From Lepraria neglecta (lineage: Eukaryota > Ascomycota > Lecanoromycetes > Lecanorales > Stereocaulaceae): DNA of 64,000 bases. A model generated the notes under the pieces. That model was not told where the DNA came from. It saw only the letters and a program-made list of their open reading frames with translations, and did no database searches. This document shows, piece by piece, positions 33,162 through 46,498 of this stretch; position 1 is the first letter of the stretch, and each line of letters starts with the position of its first letter. The DNA lies in contig CM065651.1 in NCBI GenBank assembly GCA_033220425.1, positions 62,001 to 126,000 on the forward strand, read 5' to 3'. Made by a program: the position numbers and the translations under genes.

Positions 33162-34650
33162 TTGTACTAGTAAAAGTAATAGGTAACTAGTTATAAGAGT
33201 AGACGAAGATAATTAATACTTAATATCTAATATTAGAGCTACGGTACTTCTATAGCTATATAGGTAAAATATATAGTAATATTAATACTACTCTACTTAT
33301 ATCGGAAAATACTAAACTACTTTAATATAAAAAGAATAGAAAATCTAAACCTAGATAGGAGTATATTCTACTCCTTACGACTAAAGGCTTATATAATAGG
33401 TATATTAAGGAAGTACTATAGGACTCTAAGTCTCTATTCGTCTATAACTTCTATATTAGCTAGATCTTTATTAATAGATTCTATAAGATAAGGATAGTAA
33501 AGGGTAAATATCCTAAGATAGTCCTTAGTATTAAGGATAAGATTAGTACCTAAGTCCTAGTAAAAATACTAGAAGATAACGAGAAGGAGTAGAATACTAT
33601 AGATAATCGGCGTATAAAAATATACTAATAATCTTTACCCTAGGTATAGGGTTTCTCCGCTATACTATAGATATATAATCTAACTAACTACTTAGCTATA
33701 ATCTATATAATTAAGTAGCTTTAGTAGTATATCGTTGAAGAGTATTAATATATAACTTATAATAAAGTTAAGGTTATTAGGAAACTAACCGCTAGCTACT
33801 AAAAGTAAAAGAATCCGGTTAATAAGAGCGAGAATAATAAGAATATTATAGATATAAAGGCTATCTTAAACTCTATCGAAATTAAGTAGACGTCTATAAC
33901 TATATATATTAATAGGACTACTAAGCTTATTAAGCTACCTCTATACGAGACTCGTTATATTATATACTTACTTAATCTAGAGTAAAAGGTAGCTCTTTAT
34001 ACTAAGGATTAGAGGATTTAAGATATAGTAAAAGCCGAATATACTAGAGAATATATAATTACTCGTAAGGCTAGCAAGGAGATATCTACGCTAGCGATTA
34101 ATAACTACTTTAAATATATCTATAAGCTATACGCTACTACTATTATCCTAAGCCTTCTAGAATTCTCTCGGTATAACTACCTTACTTTTACTTAGGATAA
34201 GCTTAAAGGGGGCCTTTATATAACGGTAGAAAGGGTTATATAGATTTTATAGAGTTAGCTAGCCTAATATAGAATTAGGCTAAGATGCCGCTAGATAGTA
34301 TTTATACTAAATATATCGATAAACTTACTAGTAATATACTAAAGTTAGTAAAACTCAAAGAGTTAATCGGCTTACTAGGGGAAGATATCTATAGACGACT
34401 AGAGAAACTGGTTATATTTACTAGTTCTCCTATTATTATATATATTCTAGCGGTAGTAAGTCTATATCTCTTTCGCTATTCTACCTTGACCTTATACTAA
34501 CCTTACTCTAGTAGTTTAAAAAGTATTTTCCTAGTAAATAGCTATAGTATAGCTTAACTATACCTTCCGAGAAGTAAGATAAGTTATATATATAGCTATT
34601 CTAAGAAGAGGACGATAAGCGCTTCCTTATCTCTATAAAATACATCCTTA
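33162..34650 (+). pseudogene. SNF2-helicase-like remnant in repeat D1
   Basis: With stops read through, a plus frame gives KGLYNRYIKEVL, FINRFYKIRIV and IKDKIST*VLV, which resemble the SNF2 box II region and the following W-x-L-T-x-TP block. KLIKLPLYETRYI then precedes LYTKD, like the linker to the second helicase domain, and LKLVKLKELIGLL with KLVIFTSSPIIIYIL (34330-34450) resembles the opening of the C-terminal helicase domain (SPK-x-L-x-x-L then K-x-L-I-F-x-SS). The P-loop was not found. This is pattern similarity only; another ATPase family is possible. The second copy is at 54840-55700. Confidence 0.42.
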
Positions 34651-35600
34651 GAACTAGTATTACCCTAACCTATATATTTAGAAGTATAAATATAGATATA
34701 GACTAGATATAATTCTATAATATTTAGTATAATAGATAGGTAGTTTAGTTATCTCAGCGAAATCTAAAGATATATAACTACTACTTTATTATAGATAATA
34801 AATATAGAGTAGATTAGAAGGTATTATTTAAATAGAGTAGAGATAATATAATAAGGTAATAGGCGTATAAATAAGCTAGATATTTCTAGTTAAGTAATAG
34901 CGTGCTTATACGGGTTTCTTTTCTTCTACTTAGTAGTACTTTAACTTTATATAAGATAGATATAAGACTCTTATTACTCTTCTATAGTAATATTAAATCT
35001 AATCTATATTAGTTCGGGAAGACTTGAAAGTACTTAGATTACTAGCTATTCCCCTTTGCTTTCTCCTATCTTTAGTAGATATTTTATACTATAGCCTTCC
35101 TTAAATATCCGCTACCAAAATCTAGATATACTATATACTTATATACTAAATATAAGCTATAGGTAAGAGGGAATATAATTTATAGCCCTAACTTGCTAGA
35201 TTATAATTATATTTGATACGAACTATATATACTACTATACTCCTTTATAACGTATTATCTTAAGTTATAATCTTCCTTATAATACCCTTCTATTAATATA
35301 GACTCTTTTAACTAAGACTATTATTAAATAAAGGGAGAAACCTACTCGAAAGTCAAGTAGCTATACCTATACTTAATATAGATACTATATAGGGAATAGC
35401 CTACGCGTCGAATAATATCGAGTATTAGATAGTATTCGAGTCGGATAACTCTTGATATCCGAGTCGAATAGCGCTTAATATACTTGGCGTTCGAGTTAGA
35501 TATTACTTATTATATACTAATTACTATAGGCTTAATACGGAATTATTCTTTATATATTATATATTAATCTTTTAATCCTTTCCTATACTCCTTTCTCTTA
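34651..35600. other. tail of repeat D1, unassigned
   Basis: RIP-mutated sequence with no recognised domain. An imperfect 15-bp inverted repeat is found at 35433-35447 and 35456-35470 (TATTCGAGTCGGATA and TATCCGAGTCGAATA, one mismatched pair). Confidence 0.4.
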
Positions 35601-36926
35601 CTACTAATATATTAATTAATACTCTATATCTTATATATATACCCGCTATAGAATACTAGTACGAGCCTATAGCTATTACTGCCGGTATTTCCCTCTCCTC
35701 TCTAGCCTCTTTACCTTCTACCGAATTCTATAAAAATACTAACCCCGGGAATTAGACGGTCTCGGTTATTTTATATAGCCTTATAGTATAAATAGGCCTA
35801 CTATAAAGAGATTCGAGTAGTATTAAAGAAAGAGATAGAAAGGAGATATATCGTTAGTATATCCCTAGGGATACCGAAGAACTAGGCTAAACTTAGTAAG
35901 GCCTTATAGTAGTTAGAAATAGTATTTCCCTCCGTTTTTATACCTAGAATCCCCTAACTCTAGCTAGAGAGTTATAAATTAGGTATAGCTAGAAAGATTA
36001 ATAATACCTATAATTACTATCGTAATTATAGAAGGTATACTATATCGTCTCTCTCTACGGATAGTACTCTATATATAGCGTATCCGCTTATCTTCGGTAA
36101 AATAGGATTCTATATCTAGTTAATAGAGATAATAGCAAATATACTTTTCTTTACCTTCGATATTATTAAGGAGAAAAAACCTCTAGCTAGTATTATATTA
36201 GATAAGATCGAATTTAGAATATTTAAAGAGGTCTTATATAAAGACGATATGTATAATATCTCGATTAACCGAATTCTTTATTATATTAGTAAAAACGACG
36301 TTAAAGTTAATTATATCTATAAATTTAAGGCGGCTACCTTATAGATATATAATATAGATAAGAATCCTATCTCGTTTTATATTAAGACGCGCCTATAAGA
36401 TATATATCTTATACTTTACTTCGATTATACTCCTACTAACTATACTCTAGTAAAACGGTAGACCCGCGTAAAATATTAAATAATAGGTGTACTTTATATC
36501 CGTTTCCGCGGTATATTAGTAAACCTAGTTAATTACGGTATATCGATACTACTAAATTATATACTCTAGTATTCTTCTTTATTCTAACTTAGCGAAGGGC
36601 CTCTACTTCTTTACATTTTATTCTTCCTATTATTACTATCTCTATTATACCTCTATATAACCTTATTAGGCTAGATATTCTTCTCTTATAGTATAACCTA
36701 AGAATATAACTTATAATATATAGAATCCTCTATACGAAGACTCTACTACCTCTCCCGCTAAACCCCTCGCCCTAAAGCCTTATAAATTCTCCCTCTTAAT
36801 TAAGTAAGCCTACTAGTATTTCCTACCCGGCCTCTAAACGATCCTATATTTATCCGTTCCGATATAAATAATAGTAGCTATACTAGTAATTAGGAAGAGA
36901 AGAAGTAAGAGAAGGAAGGGGATACT
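35600..36926 (+). pseudogene. repeat D2, left part (unknown protein)
   Basis: A plus frame is readable for about 800 bases with TAG/TAA as Gln, for example IFGKIGFYIQLIEIIANILF, ASIILDKIEFRIFKEVLYKD and NPISFYIKTRLQDIYLILYF. From about 36580 it is homologous to D1 (24750 on), then jumps to the D1 equivalent of 30665-30920, so D2 lacks the intervening part. No family is recognised. Element E interrupts it at 36927. Confidence 0.45.
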
Positions 36927-37334
36927 TGTTACGAACACGTTGCGTGCTATATCGTATATGGATTGATTCTCAATAGGGATGGAGGCGTAGCTAACAAGAG
37001 TATAAAGTAGGCTTCAATAGATACTAAGCGGGTCTAGTATATAATTAGGTAATATATATTTAGTACCTAGCCTAAGAGATCTATCGTATATAGTAAACAA
37101 TTGAATAGGAAGTTAAGCACGATGCTCTAAGTAGTAAGTAAATACTCGTATATATAGCAATAGAAAACTCCGCCAAGCATTCTATAGTCACCTTGGTCGC
37201 GTTGCGCCCATTGCGTCTATAGTCCATAGTCGCTCTGGTCGCCTTAAGCCTATTACGCCTATCGCTTTAGTTTTCTGTCCTGTCCTAAGTCCTTGTCCTC
37301 TGCGATAGTCCTATTAGAACCACTAGTTCTAATA
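36927..37334 (-). repeat. 3' LTR of chromovirus E (408 bp)
   Basis: TGTTACGAACACG at the left, GTTCTAATA at the right. It combines an A/H-like terminus (GTGTTCGTAACA when reversed) with a G-like start (TAGAACTAGTGG). Confidence 0.88.
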
Positions 37335-37910
37335 CTAGCTCCCTCCTCCAGATTTCTCGTCCCGAGAAACTATCTATTCTTTATACCTCCCCGTTATACT
37401 AAGCGATCCTATAACCCTACAATTCGTTATAAAGAATTAGCCCAAGGTCTATCCGAAATCGCTATGCGCCCTTACTCTCGATACGCTGCTAGTAGCAAGC
37501 AATATCTTATAGGTACCGAGTCCGACCGGTGTTCTAGTTATATTACTAGGGGCAAGAAGTGCGACCTTGTAGTATCGCCTACTAAGATACGTCGTATTAA
37601 AAACGACCGAAAGAAAGTCTAGGGTAAAATAAAGGAAACCTAATCTAAACTACTGCGATTATAGAAGGTATATAATAAGATCGAAGATTAGAAACAAAAG
37701 ATTATAGAGCGAGAGCTCTAGAATATTAGGGAGTTGGAGGAAGATTAACGAGCTTCCCCTAAGGTCTCCGGTGACCTTATATTCGATATTGGTTCTGAGT
37801 ACTTCGATCTCCCTAGCGGGCTAGAAGCCCCTGAGAGCTTCGACTAGTCTTCTCTTATCTCCGATAGAACTCTTAGAGATATTCTCTATAGTTCCCCGCA
37901 AGGTTCCTAA
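37323..37910 (+). pseudogene. antisense accessory ORF of chromovirus E (196 codons, best preserved zinc motif)
   Basis: Same 588-nt length, position and orientation as in B and G. The stretch 37323-37620 is open, then Trp/Gln-type stops appear up to TAA 37908-37910. Residues 3-16 are LILAPSSRFLVPRN. At residues 70-80, DRCSSYITRGKKCDL keeps Cys70 and Cys80, with Tyr at 73 where G keeps Cys, reconstructing C-x2-C-x6-C, the first half of a fungal Zn2Cys6 cluster. Residues about 90-150 are Lys/Glu-rich and likely coiled coil (KQKIIERELQNIRELEE). This LTR type has CTA where B-type LTRs have ATG, so the start is unclear here. Function unknown. Confidence 0.74.
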
Positions 37911-39975
37911 GAGGTTCCTAGGTATTTTCCGTTCTGTTATACCCTTTCTATTTAACTAGATAGAACTAATTTCTTCTATTTAGGATCCTCTCGACCTTAT
38001 ACTCTATTTCTTCCTTAATATTATAGTAAAACGTCTCTTAGAGAGGTATATTAGAGTCTACTAGCTCTAGGAGTAAGATATAGAATACCGGATATACCTT
38101 TACGTCAGATAGTAGTTAGAGTTTATAGTTAACCGGTCCTTTTATCCGTTTAATTAAGAATAGTCTAACCTTAATATAATCTAGTTTCTTACTTAGTCTC
38201 GTTATCTTTATATTTCTTATTAGGAGGTATACTTTATCCCCCTCTTTTAGCTAAGGAATATTCTTTCTTTTCTTATTAACTTATTCCTTTAACTTAGTAT
38301 TAGAGCTCTTAATAGACCTCTATATAGTTACCTACTAGGTTCGAGTTCGATCTTATAATCCTATAGCTAGTATCTAGGTAATACTTCTATATTCGTCTGT
38401 TCCTTAAATAAGTATACCTATCTACTATACTCTTAAGGGACGGAAGGTATATCGGTTCCTCCCCTAACTCTTACTTCCTTATCCCGCTAACCTTTGCTAG
38501 TAACTATAGAGTTAGACTACCGTTTAGTACCATCCTTATATAAAGCTAAGGTAATATATACCTCGACCGGTCTTCGGTTCGGCTCCTTATCTACTATCGA
38601 ACGCTATTAATACGTAGGTAAGATCTTGGTAATATTTCCAGATCTATCTGTTTTGAGTACTCCTCGAGCCCAATCGATTATTAGGTTATACTTCTTTAAC
38701 CAAGGTATCCGTAAAATTATATAATAGGTAGCTATCCTAATAATATTAAAGGTAATCTCCTTATAGTAGCGCTGAATTATAATAGGTAACGAATATATCT
38801 CTTCGTTTACCTTTCCTATTAATAGTATTAATCTATTAGCTATCTAAAGATCGTACTAATATAACTTCTTTCGAGTTAGTAATCTAGTTAATTATACTAA
38901 GTCCCGAGAGATAAAGTTCCTAGTAGCTCTAGAATCTATTATCGCAACGGTCCGCTGTCTATTAATAATTATCGGTATTTTTATATATATATCGTATTAT
39001 ATAGAATACAAATATTGTTTAGAGGTTAATATATTAATCTCCTCGTGGCTACCTCTACCGCGAGGGATTACTCTTTTCCCTATAGAAATTCCGATATAGA
39101 TTCTATCCGCTTTACTATCGGTAGTAGGAATCCTACTTTAGATTTTTCTTTTATATATTCCGTGTAGTTATTATATAAACAGGTATACTATTCTTTTAGA
39201 TAGTATTTCTCTATATATAGATAGTATATTATTTCTTTCTTAACGCGTTCTAATTAATCTATATCGTTCCCTAGGAAGAACTAGTAAAGTCTCTTTATTA
39301 CTAGATAAAATTTATATTTATTCCTTTTATAGTTATATTAAATAGCTTATTATTAATCTCGATTACTTCTTTAATTAATTTATTAAGGGTATTAATAATA
39401 ATTCCTAACCTTATAAACTCGTCTTTAATATTATCTTTAAGATCTCTTCGATATATAGTTATTAATATATTATTATCCTAGTTAGTCTTCGCTATATACT
39501 ACTAGAACTAAGTCGAATATTCTAATATAGACTTCTTCTAAGTTAAGTGCTAAATAGTTCGTATTACTACGTTGATTTCGTTTAACGGACTAAATATACG
39601 GTAGATTTCGAGTCTAAATATAGCTATACTCTCTATCTATAATTTGATTTCGCCGTCTTCGTTATTATCTTCTATATACTTTTTTAGGAACGGATTAATC
39701 TATTTTTAGGCTCTTCTATATAAGTAGGTAATTACGAAGATTAGGTATCGTTAAATAGGTATTAAGTCCCCTTAGAACTTAAGATACAAGGATACCTAGG
39801 ATAGCTATCCTTCGAGCTTATCTCTTTCTCTATAGTATAAGTCGGGCTAGGCTATCTTAATATATCTACTAAGTCCTTTATCGATTGTCGGGCGTTATTA
39901 TTATCTACTCTCTCCTAAGGAGCTTAGGGTAGGTACCCTAGGGTCTCTTAGTACAGTATTTATCCTTGAGGGTAC
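37900..39975 (-). pseudogene. remains of pol and gag of chromovirus E
   Basis: Minus strand: chromodomain and integrase tail (about 37920-38320), deletion junction (about 38328), region upstream of RT, protease VAIIDSRATRNFI (about 38900-38960), gag fragments (39340-39970). With RT, RNase H and the integrase core missing, it could not move on its own. Confidence 0.75.
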
Positions 39976-39981
39976 TCAAAG

Positions 39982-40368
39982 TATTACAAATACGTTACGT
40001 ACTATATCGTATATAGATTGATTCTTAATAGGGATGGAGGTATAGCTAATAAGAGTATAAAGTAGGCTTTAATAGATACTAAGCGGGTCTAGTATATAAT
40101 TAGGTAATATATATTTAGTACCTAGCCTAAGAGATCTATCGTATATAGTAAACAATTGAATAGGAAGTTAAGCACGATACTCTAAGTAGTAAGTAAGTAC
40201 TCGTATATATAGCAATAGAAAACTCCGCCAAGCATTCTATAGTCGCCTTGGTCGCGTTGCGCCCATTGCGCCTATAGTCCATAGTCGCTCTAGTCGCCTT
40301 AAGCCTATTGCGCCTATCGCTTTAGTTTCCTATCCTATCCTAAGTCCTTATCCTCTACGATAGTCCTA
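39982..40368 (-). repeat. 5' LTR of chromovirus E, main part
   Basis: Pairs with 36927-37313. It is broken at TCCTA (40364-40368) by element F and completed by 46917-46937 on the other side of F. Confidence 0.86.
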
Positions 40369-40781
40369 TATTACGACCCACGGCGGTTGTATACCTAATG
40401 GTGCGATAGCCACCGATGGGTTGTCGTGCGTCTTATACTTCTATAGGAGAGGAGTTACTCAGGTAGAATAGCAGTCTTCTTTGCGATAGGTAATTAATAT
40501 ATTCTATATTGATAACTAGTAAAGTATAGTGCAAGGAGTACCAGGAAGATTAACCAAGTTGAACACGCTGTTCCAAATAGTAGGTAAAGCCCCGTATATA
40601 TAGATATATAAAACCCTGCCAAGCCTCTTATAAGCGTTATAAGCGCACGGCGCTCATTGCGCTCATCATTCTTGAGCGCTATAAGCGTACCGCGCTCGTT
40701 GCGCTCATCGCTTCAGCTACTAGTCCTATCTATAGCATTATATCCTACAGGACAGTTCTATCAGAACCAATAGTTCTAATA
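40369..40781 (-). repeat. 3' LTR of chromovirus F (413 bp)
   Basis: Same length as its partner at 46499-46911. Starts TATTACGACCC (ancestral TGTTACGACCC) and ends GTTCTAATA. Confidence 0.9.
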
Positions 40782-41356
40782 CTAGCCCCCTCCTCCAGAT
40801 TTCTTGTCCTGAGAAACTATCTATCCTTTATACCTCCTCGTTGAAATATCTATTCTAAAGACCCTATCGTTCGTCGCAAAGAGCTTTCCGGCGAACTATC
40901 TAAATTCGTAATACGTCCTTGTACCCTTTATACGAAGGCCAATAAATAGTACTTAGTAGGTACTCGTTTAGACCGTTATTCGAACTATATTACTATAGGC
41001 AAGAAGTGCGACCTAGTCGTATCCGTTAATAAGATATATCATATTAAAAAAGTACGCGACGATACTTAGTCGGAAATAAAGGAAACGTAAGCGAAACTTA
41101 TATGCCTTTAACTATAATTTGATTATATTTAGGATAAAGAGAAAAAGTTAGTCGAGCGCGAGTTATAGAATATCGAGGAGTTAGAGAGGGATAAGGACCT
41201 CCCTTCTAATACTCCTGACAGTTTAATATTCAACGTCGGCTCTAAGCAGTTCGACCTCCCCCCGGCCTAGAGGGCCCCGAGAGCTTCGACTAGTCTTCTC
41301 TTATCTCCGATGAAACTCTTATAGGCGTTCCCTGTAGTTCCCCGCAAGGTTCCTAA
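40770..41356 (+). pseudogene. antisense accessory ORF of chromovirus F, with 1-bp deletion
   Basis: Same location and text as in B: SSRFLVP near the start, LDRYSNYITIGKKCDLVVSV around the zinc motif (last Cys kept), then EKKLVERELQNIEELERD. It is 587 nt instead of 588: the C run after GACCT has six C (41250-41260 region) where B has seven, which shifts the frame near the C-terminus. Otherwise only TAA/TAG interruptions. Confidence 0.68.
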
Positions 41357-44300
41357 AAGGTTCCTAGGTACTTTCCGTTTCGTCGTACCCTTTCTATTTA
41401 ACTAGGTAGAACTAATTTCTTCTATCTAGGATCCTCTTAACCTTATACTCTATTTCTTCCTTAACGTTATAATAAAACGTTTCTTAGAGTAGTATATTAG
41501 AGTCCGCTGGCTCTAGAAGTAAGATATATAATACCGGATATACTTTAGCGTCAGGTAGAAGTTCGAGTTTATAGTTAACAGCCCCCTTTACCTTCTTAAT
41601 TAAGAATAGTCCGACCTTAATATAATCCAGTTTCTTATTTAGTCTCGTTATCTTTATATTTTTTATTAGAAGGTATACTTTATCCCCCTCTTTAAGCTAA
41701 GGAATATTCTTTCTTTTCTTATTAACTTATCCCTTTAACTTATTATTAGAGCTTTTAATAGACCTTTATATTTCTTTATATAAATTCTTCAGCTCTTCTA
41801 CTTTTACTAAAGCTTTTTCTGTATTAGGTCCTTCCCTAGGTTATAGAAATATATTTATATTCTTCCCGTAGTTAGTAAAGAATAGTATCAGGCCTATCGT
41901 GTCTAACCTCTTATCGTTATATACTAGTTATACTATTAGAAGTAGTAAAACCCAGTTATCTTATTTCTAGTTTATATAGTATCTTAGGTACGCTTCTATT
42001 ATCTAATTTACATGTTCTATTTATCTATTAGTCTATAGATAGTACGCGGTTAATATCCGAAGTTTAGTTCTAATTACTATAATTAGCGTTCTCTAATAAT
42101 TAGAAGTAAATAACTTGTCTCTATCGGATATTATCGACTTAGGTATACTATAATCCCTTATCAGCCTGTTAAATAGTATAAAGGCTAACTAGTCTACCTT
42201 GTACGTCTCTTTGAAGGGTATTATGATTGTATACTTTATAAGTTTATCCACAATAACCATAATTAAGTTAAAGGTATCCTGTATAGCTGGGTCCTTCGAA
42301 GGTAGTAGTTTGACTATAAAGTCCATCGTGATATTATCCTATAGTGATTCTAGTATAGGCGCAAACTGAATTTGCCCGTACTTGGCGTATCGTGCCGCCT
42401 TATTCTACTAATACTAAATATACTCTTTAATATATTACTTAACGCGTATCCGAAGTTTCGGCGCTACGTATCCTCGTCCTAGGAGTTCTATTATCTTAGA
42501 TATTCTAGAGTAACCTTATAATAGGTTATTATAGTGATCCCTGATCACTTCTTCGATATATATATTAGGTAAGTAAGTTTTATTCTAATATCTGAGTAAT
42601 ACTAAATCCTATTAATCCCGTCTTAGCGTTATTACAAATATATCGTTATTATAGGCCTTTACGATCTTGTTAGTTATATTAGGTCCTAATATACGAAGGG
42701 TCATTATAAATACCTGATATGGCACTAATAATCCATCGTCTTCCCGTTTTAGGACTAGTCGTTTCGTAACATTCTTTTCTTCTATATAGTCCGATCGCCT
42801 ACTAAGTATATCTACTCGACCATTATCTTCCCCTAGGGTATAAGTTATTTTAAACTTATATTATCCGAGTAGTTCTAACTATCTAACTTATCTTCTATTT
42901 AACTCTTTCGTAGTTATAAAGTTAAGAAGATTCTTATAATCTATAAAGATAGTTAGGTCCGAGTAGCTTTCTGCGTATACTCTCTAATTCTAAAGTATAT
43001 ATACTATAGTAAGTAGTTCTTTGTTGTGTATATTATAGTTTTATTCTACTACTAATATTTTTTGTAAAAAGTAGGTAACTAGATACTACTTTTAGTCCTT
43101 CATTTAATAAAGGTATACTCCTATTACAAGATCCGAGGTATCTATTTCGATACAAGCCGGTTCGTTAGCTTAAAAGGTATAGAGTACTAGTAGATCCGTA
43201 TATGCTTTTTTCAAGGTATTAAACGACTTTTATTATTCTTATCCCTATATAAATCCGATATCTTTCTTAGTAATATCCGTAAGTAGAAGTACTTTCTTGG
43301 AGTAACCCTTAATAAACTTCCTGTTAAAGTTAGCAAATCCTAAGAAACTTTGTACTACTTTGACGTCTTGTAGTATAGGCTATTCTATAATAGCTTTGAT
43401 CTTTTCTAGGCTTATACTAATACCTTTTATACTAACTATAAATCCTAGGAACTTAATAGAGTCCCTGTAAAATTCGCACTTTTCCGGTTTAAGGAGAAGT
43501 CCCGCTTATAACAGGCATTCGATAACGTCCTATATATACTTAATATATTCTTCCTTATTCTTAGAGTAGATCAAGATATTATCGAGGTACGCTATCGCTG
43601 TTCGATCTAAGTATACTTATACGACGTTATTAATAAGTACTTGGCAGGTTACTGGTACGTTGGTAAGTCTAAATAGTATTACTAGGTACTCGTAGTAGCT
43701 ATATCTGGTCCGGAAGGTAGTTTTCTATTCTTCGCCTTCTTTTATCCGAATTAGATTATATATACCCCTAAGATCTAGTTTCGTAAATATCTTTGCTTTA
43801 CTAAGCCGATCCTATAGCTCGCTAATATTTGGTAAAGGATACCTGTTCTTAATAGTAATATCGTTCAACTTTCGATAGTTAACGTATAGTCTTAAGCTTC
43901 CGTCCTTCTTCGGCGCGAAGAGGATTAGATAACCTACTAGTAATTTAGATTCCCGAATAAATCCCTTCTTAAGGTTCTTATCGATATACCCGCGAAGTAT
44001 AGTAAGTTCCTTCTCTAATAATATATAGATAGGTCTAAATATTGGCGCCTTACTAGGTTCGAGTTCAATCTTATAATCCTATAGTTAGTTCTTAGGTAGT
44101 ACTTTTATACTTATCTCTTCCTCGAATAGGTATACCTACCGTTTATATTCCTAAGGGATTATAGAAGGTTCGTCTTTCCCTTTAATAGCTCTCTCTTTTA
44201 TATCCTACTAACCTTTACTAGTAACTAAGGAGTCGAGCCTTCTCTCTTAGAAGTTACTCTTATTATTCGAAAATAAAGTAATATATACTTCGACCGGCCT

Positions 44301-44700
44301 TCGGTTCTTTCTCTTATCTATTATCATCTACTATTAACTAATAGGTCTAATACTAGTAATATCTCTAGATCGTCCGAATTTAAGTACTTTTATCTTCCAG
44401 TTAATTTCTAGGTTATATTTATTTAACCAAGGTATTCCCAAAATAATATTATAAGTAGCTATCCTAACTATATCGAATGTAATCTCCTTATAGTATTACT
44501 GAATTATTACTAGTAGGGAGCGAGTTTCCTCCTCTACTTTTCCTATTAAAAATACTAACCTGTCAGCTAGGCGTAGCTCGTAGGACAATTTCTTCCTTCG
44601 GGTTGGTAGGCCGCTTGAGTCTACTAAGTTCCTTAAGATAAAATTTCCTGTAGCTCCGCTGTCTATTATCGCTATAGTCCGCTATCTATCAATATTTACT
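41350..44700 (-). pseudogene. pol of chromovirus F: protease-RT-RNase H-integrase-chromodomain
   Basis: Read on the minus strand: protease AIIDSGATGNFI (about 44620-44670, active site intact); RT about 44060-43500 with YLDNILIYS near 43565-43595; RNase H about 43200-42830; integrase about 42500-42000; C-terminal region about 41850-41600; chromodomain about 41510-41370. It carries fewer stops than A, G or H, though still many. Confidence 0.86.
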
Positions 44701-45549
44701 AGTATAATAATATAAGTGTAATACTAGGCGGAACATAATTGTTGTTTAGGGAATAACGTATTAATCTCCTTATACTTCCCCGTAGTATAAGGGATTACTC
44801 TTTTCCCTGTAATAGTAGGAATCTATATACTTCCTTTATACCTTTATACGGAATATATTCATCGTATAAGTAGCTATACTATAGTACTTAGTTATAAGCT
44901 CCTCTCTTAAAGACTTTAAGTAAGTTATTTCTTTCTTTCTCCTACTTCTCTATAAAGTATAGGAAGTAATAATACTTCCTCTTACTTATAAGATACTATT
45001 AATATCTATCCTCCTTATACTTATACTACTATATTTCTCTATAAGGAGTTCTCTTTAATAGAGGTACCATATATTCTTTCGCTAGACGGCCTCTTTCCTC
45101 CCTGTATACTAAGTAATCGGGTAATATATACTTAGTATATAAAATCTCGCTATATTACTAATATTCTCTATCGTATTAATAGTCTTATATAGGTTCTTCC
45201 TATCCGGGCTTTATAGATAATTACTCTTTTAGTATACCTTATACTTTTCCTTTAATTTCGTCGAAGAGTTTATACTTATCTTCGTCCGATTAAGGTTCTT
45301 TAATCTCTAGTAATTTTCCTTCTACTTAGGATATAGTAGATCTAGGTTCGGGTGTCGACGCTAGTCTCTCTAGACTAGCTTTCCGCTATTCCTGATCCGT
45401 CTTATATTATTAAGATCTATTACTATCCCTATAGTAATATCTCTATACTTCTTTATTAAATTCCGATTCGAAGGTATCATCTTCCGAATCCTGACTAAAT
45501 TCTTCTTTATCGTAGGCTTACTATATTTCCTTAGAGTCTTCCTTATTAT

Positions 45550-46490
45550 CTAGAGGTCCTCCTTCTATTATATTAATCTGCGGCCGGTATACCGTATTCT
45601 TTAACCTGCAGTCTCTAGCTATATAGCCTAGTTTACTATAGCTATAGTAAGTAATTACTCTCTTTCCCCCGTACTACTTTTTCCCTTTAAAGTTTCCTTT
45701 CTTCTTTCCTATCTAAATAAAGTTAATCTCTATTAGTACTATACTACGGTAAGTATTATGCTCCCTATAGTCTTATCGGTAATTCCTTGTCTTCGAAAAG
45801 AATCCTTCCTATCAGGTTCCGCTGACTCCCCCGTTATACCGCTTCTCTATAGATCGTTTGAATAGCTTATTATTAATCTCGATCGTATTCTTAATAAGTC
45901 TATCTAGAGTATCGATTACTCCTCCGAACCTTATAAGCTTATCTTTAATATTATCCTTAAGGCTATAATAATATATTATTATCAGCGTATTATTATCCTA
46001 TCCTATTTTAGTAGTATATATTTGAAACTAAGTTAAGAACTCTAATACTAACTTCTTCTGCTTTATGTATTAGATAATATATATTACTACGTTTACCTCG
46101 TTAGAAGGTCCGAATATACGGCGGATTTCGACTATAAACTTTAGTATACTCTCTATCCAAGATTTAATATCGCTGTCCTTATTATCATCTTCTATATACT
46201 TCTTTAGGAAAGGTTCGACCTACTTTTAGGCCTATCCTCGTAGGTATAATATGGCGAAGGTAGTATATCTGGTTACTAGGAGTAACTCTCCCTGAAATAG
46301 AAGGTATAGTTATACTTGCGTGAGCCATAGCTCAAGCTTGTCCCTGTCCCCGTAGTATAGGTCTAGTACTATAACCTTGATCCTTTTTCTAGATCCTTCG
46401 TCTATAGTATAGCGTCTCTAGCCAGTAACCGTTAAGGTACTTAGGGTAGGGTTTCTGCCTGAAGTTGTTGAAGAACTCATCCCTTAGGGT
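45550..46490 (-). pseudogene. gag of chromovirus F
   Basis: Located next to the 5' LTR on the minus strand. The zinc knuckle region near 45590-45655 aligns with B; Cys and His are mostly Tyr. Confidence 0.7.
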
Positions 46491-46498
46491 GTTCAAAG

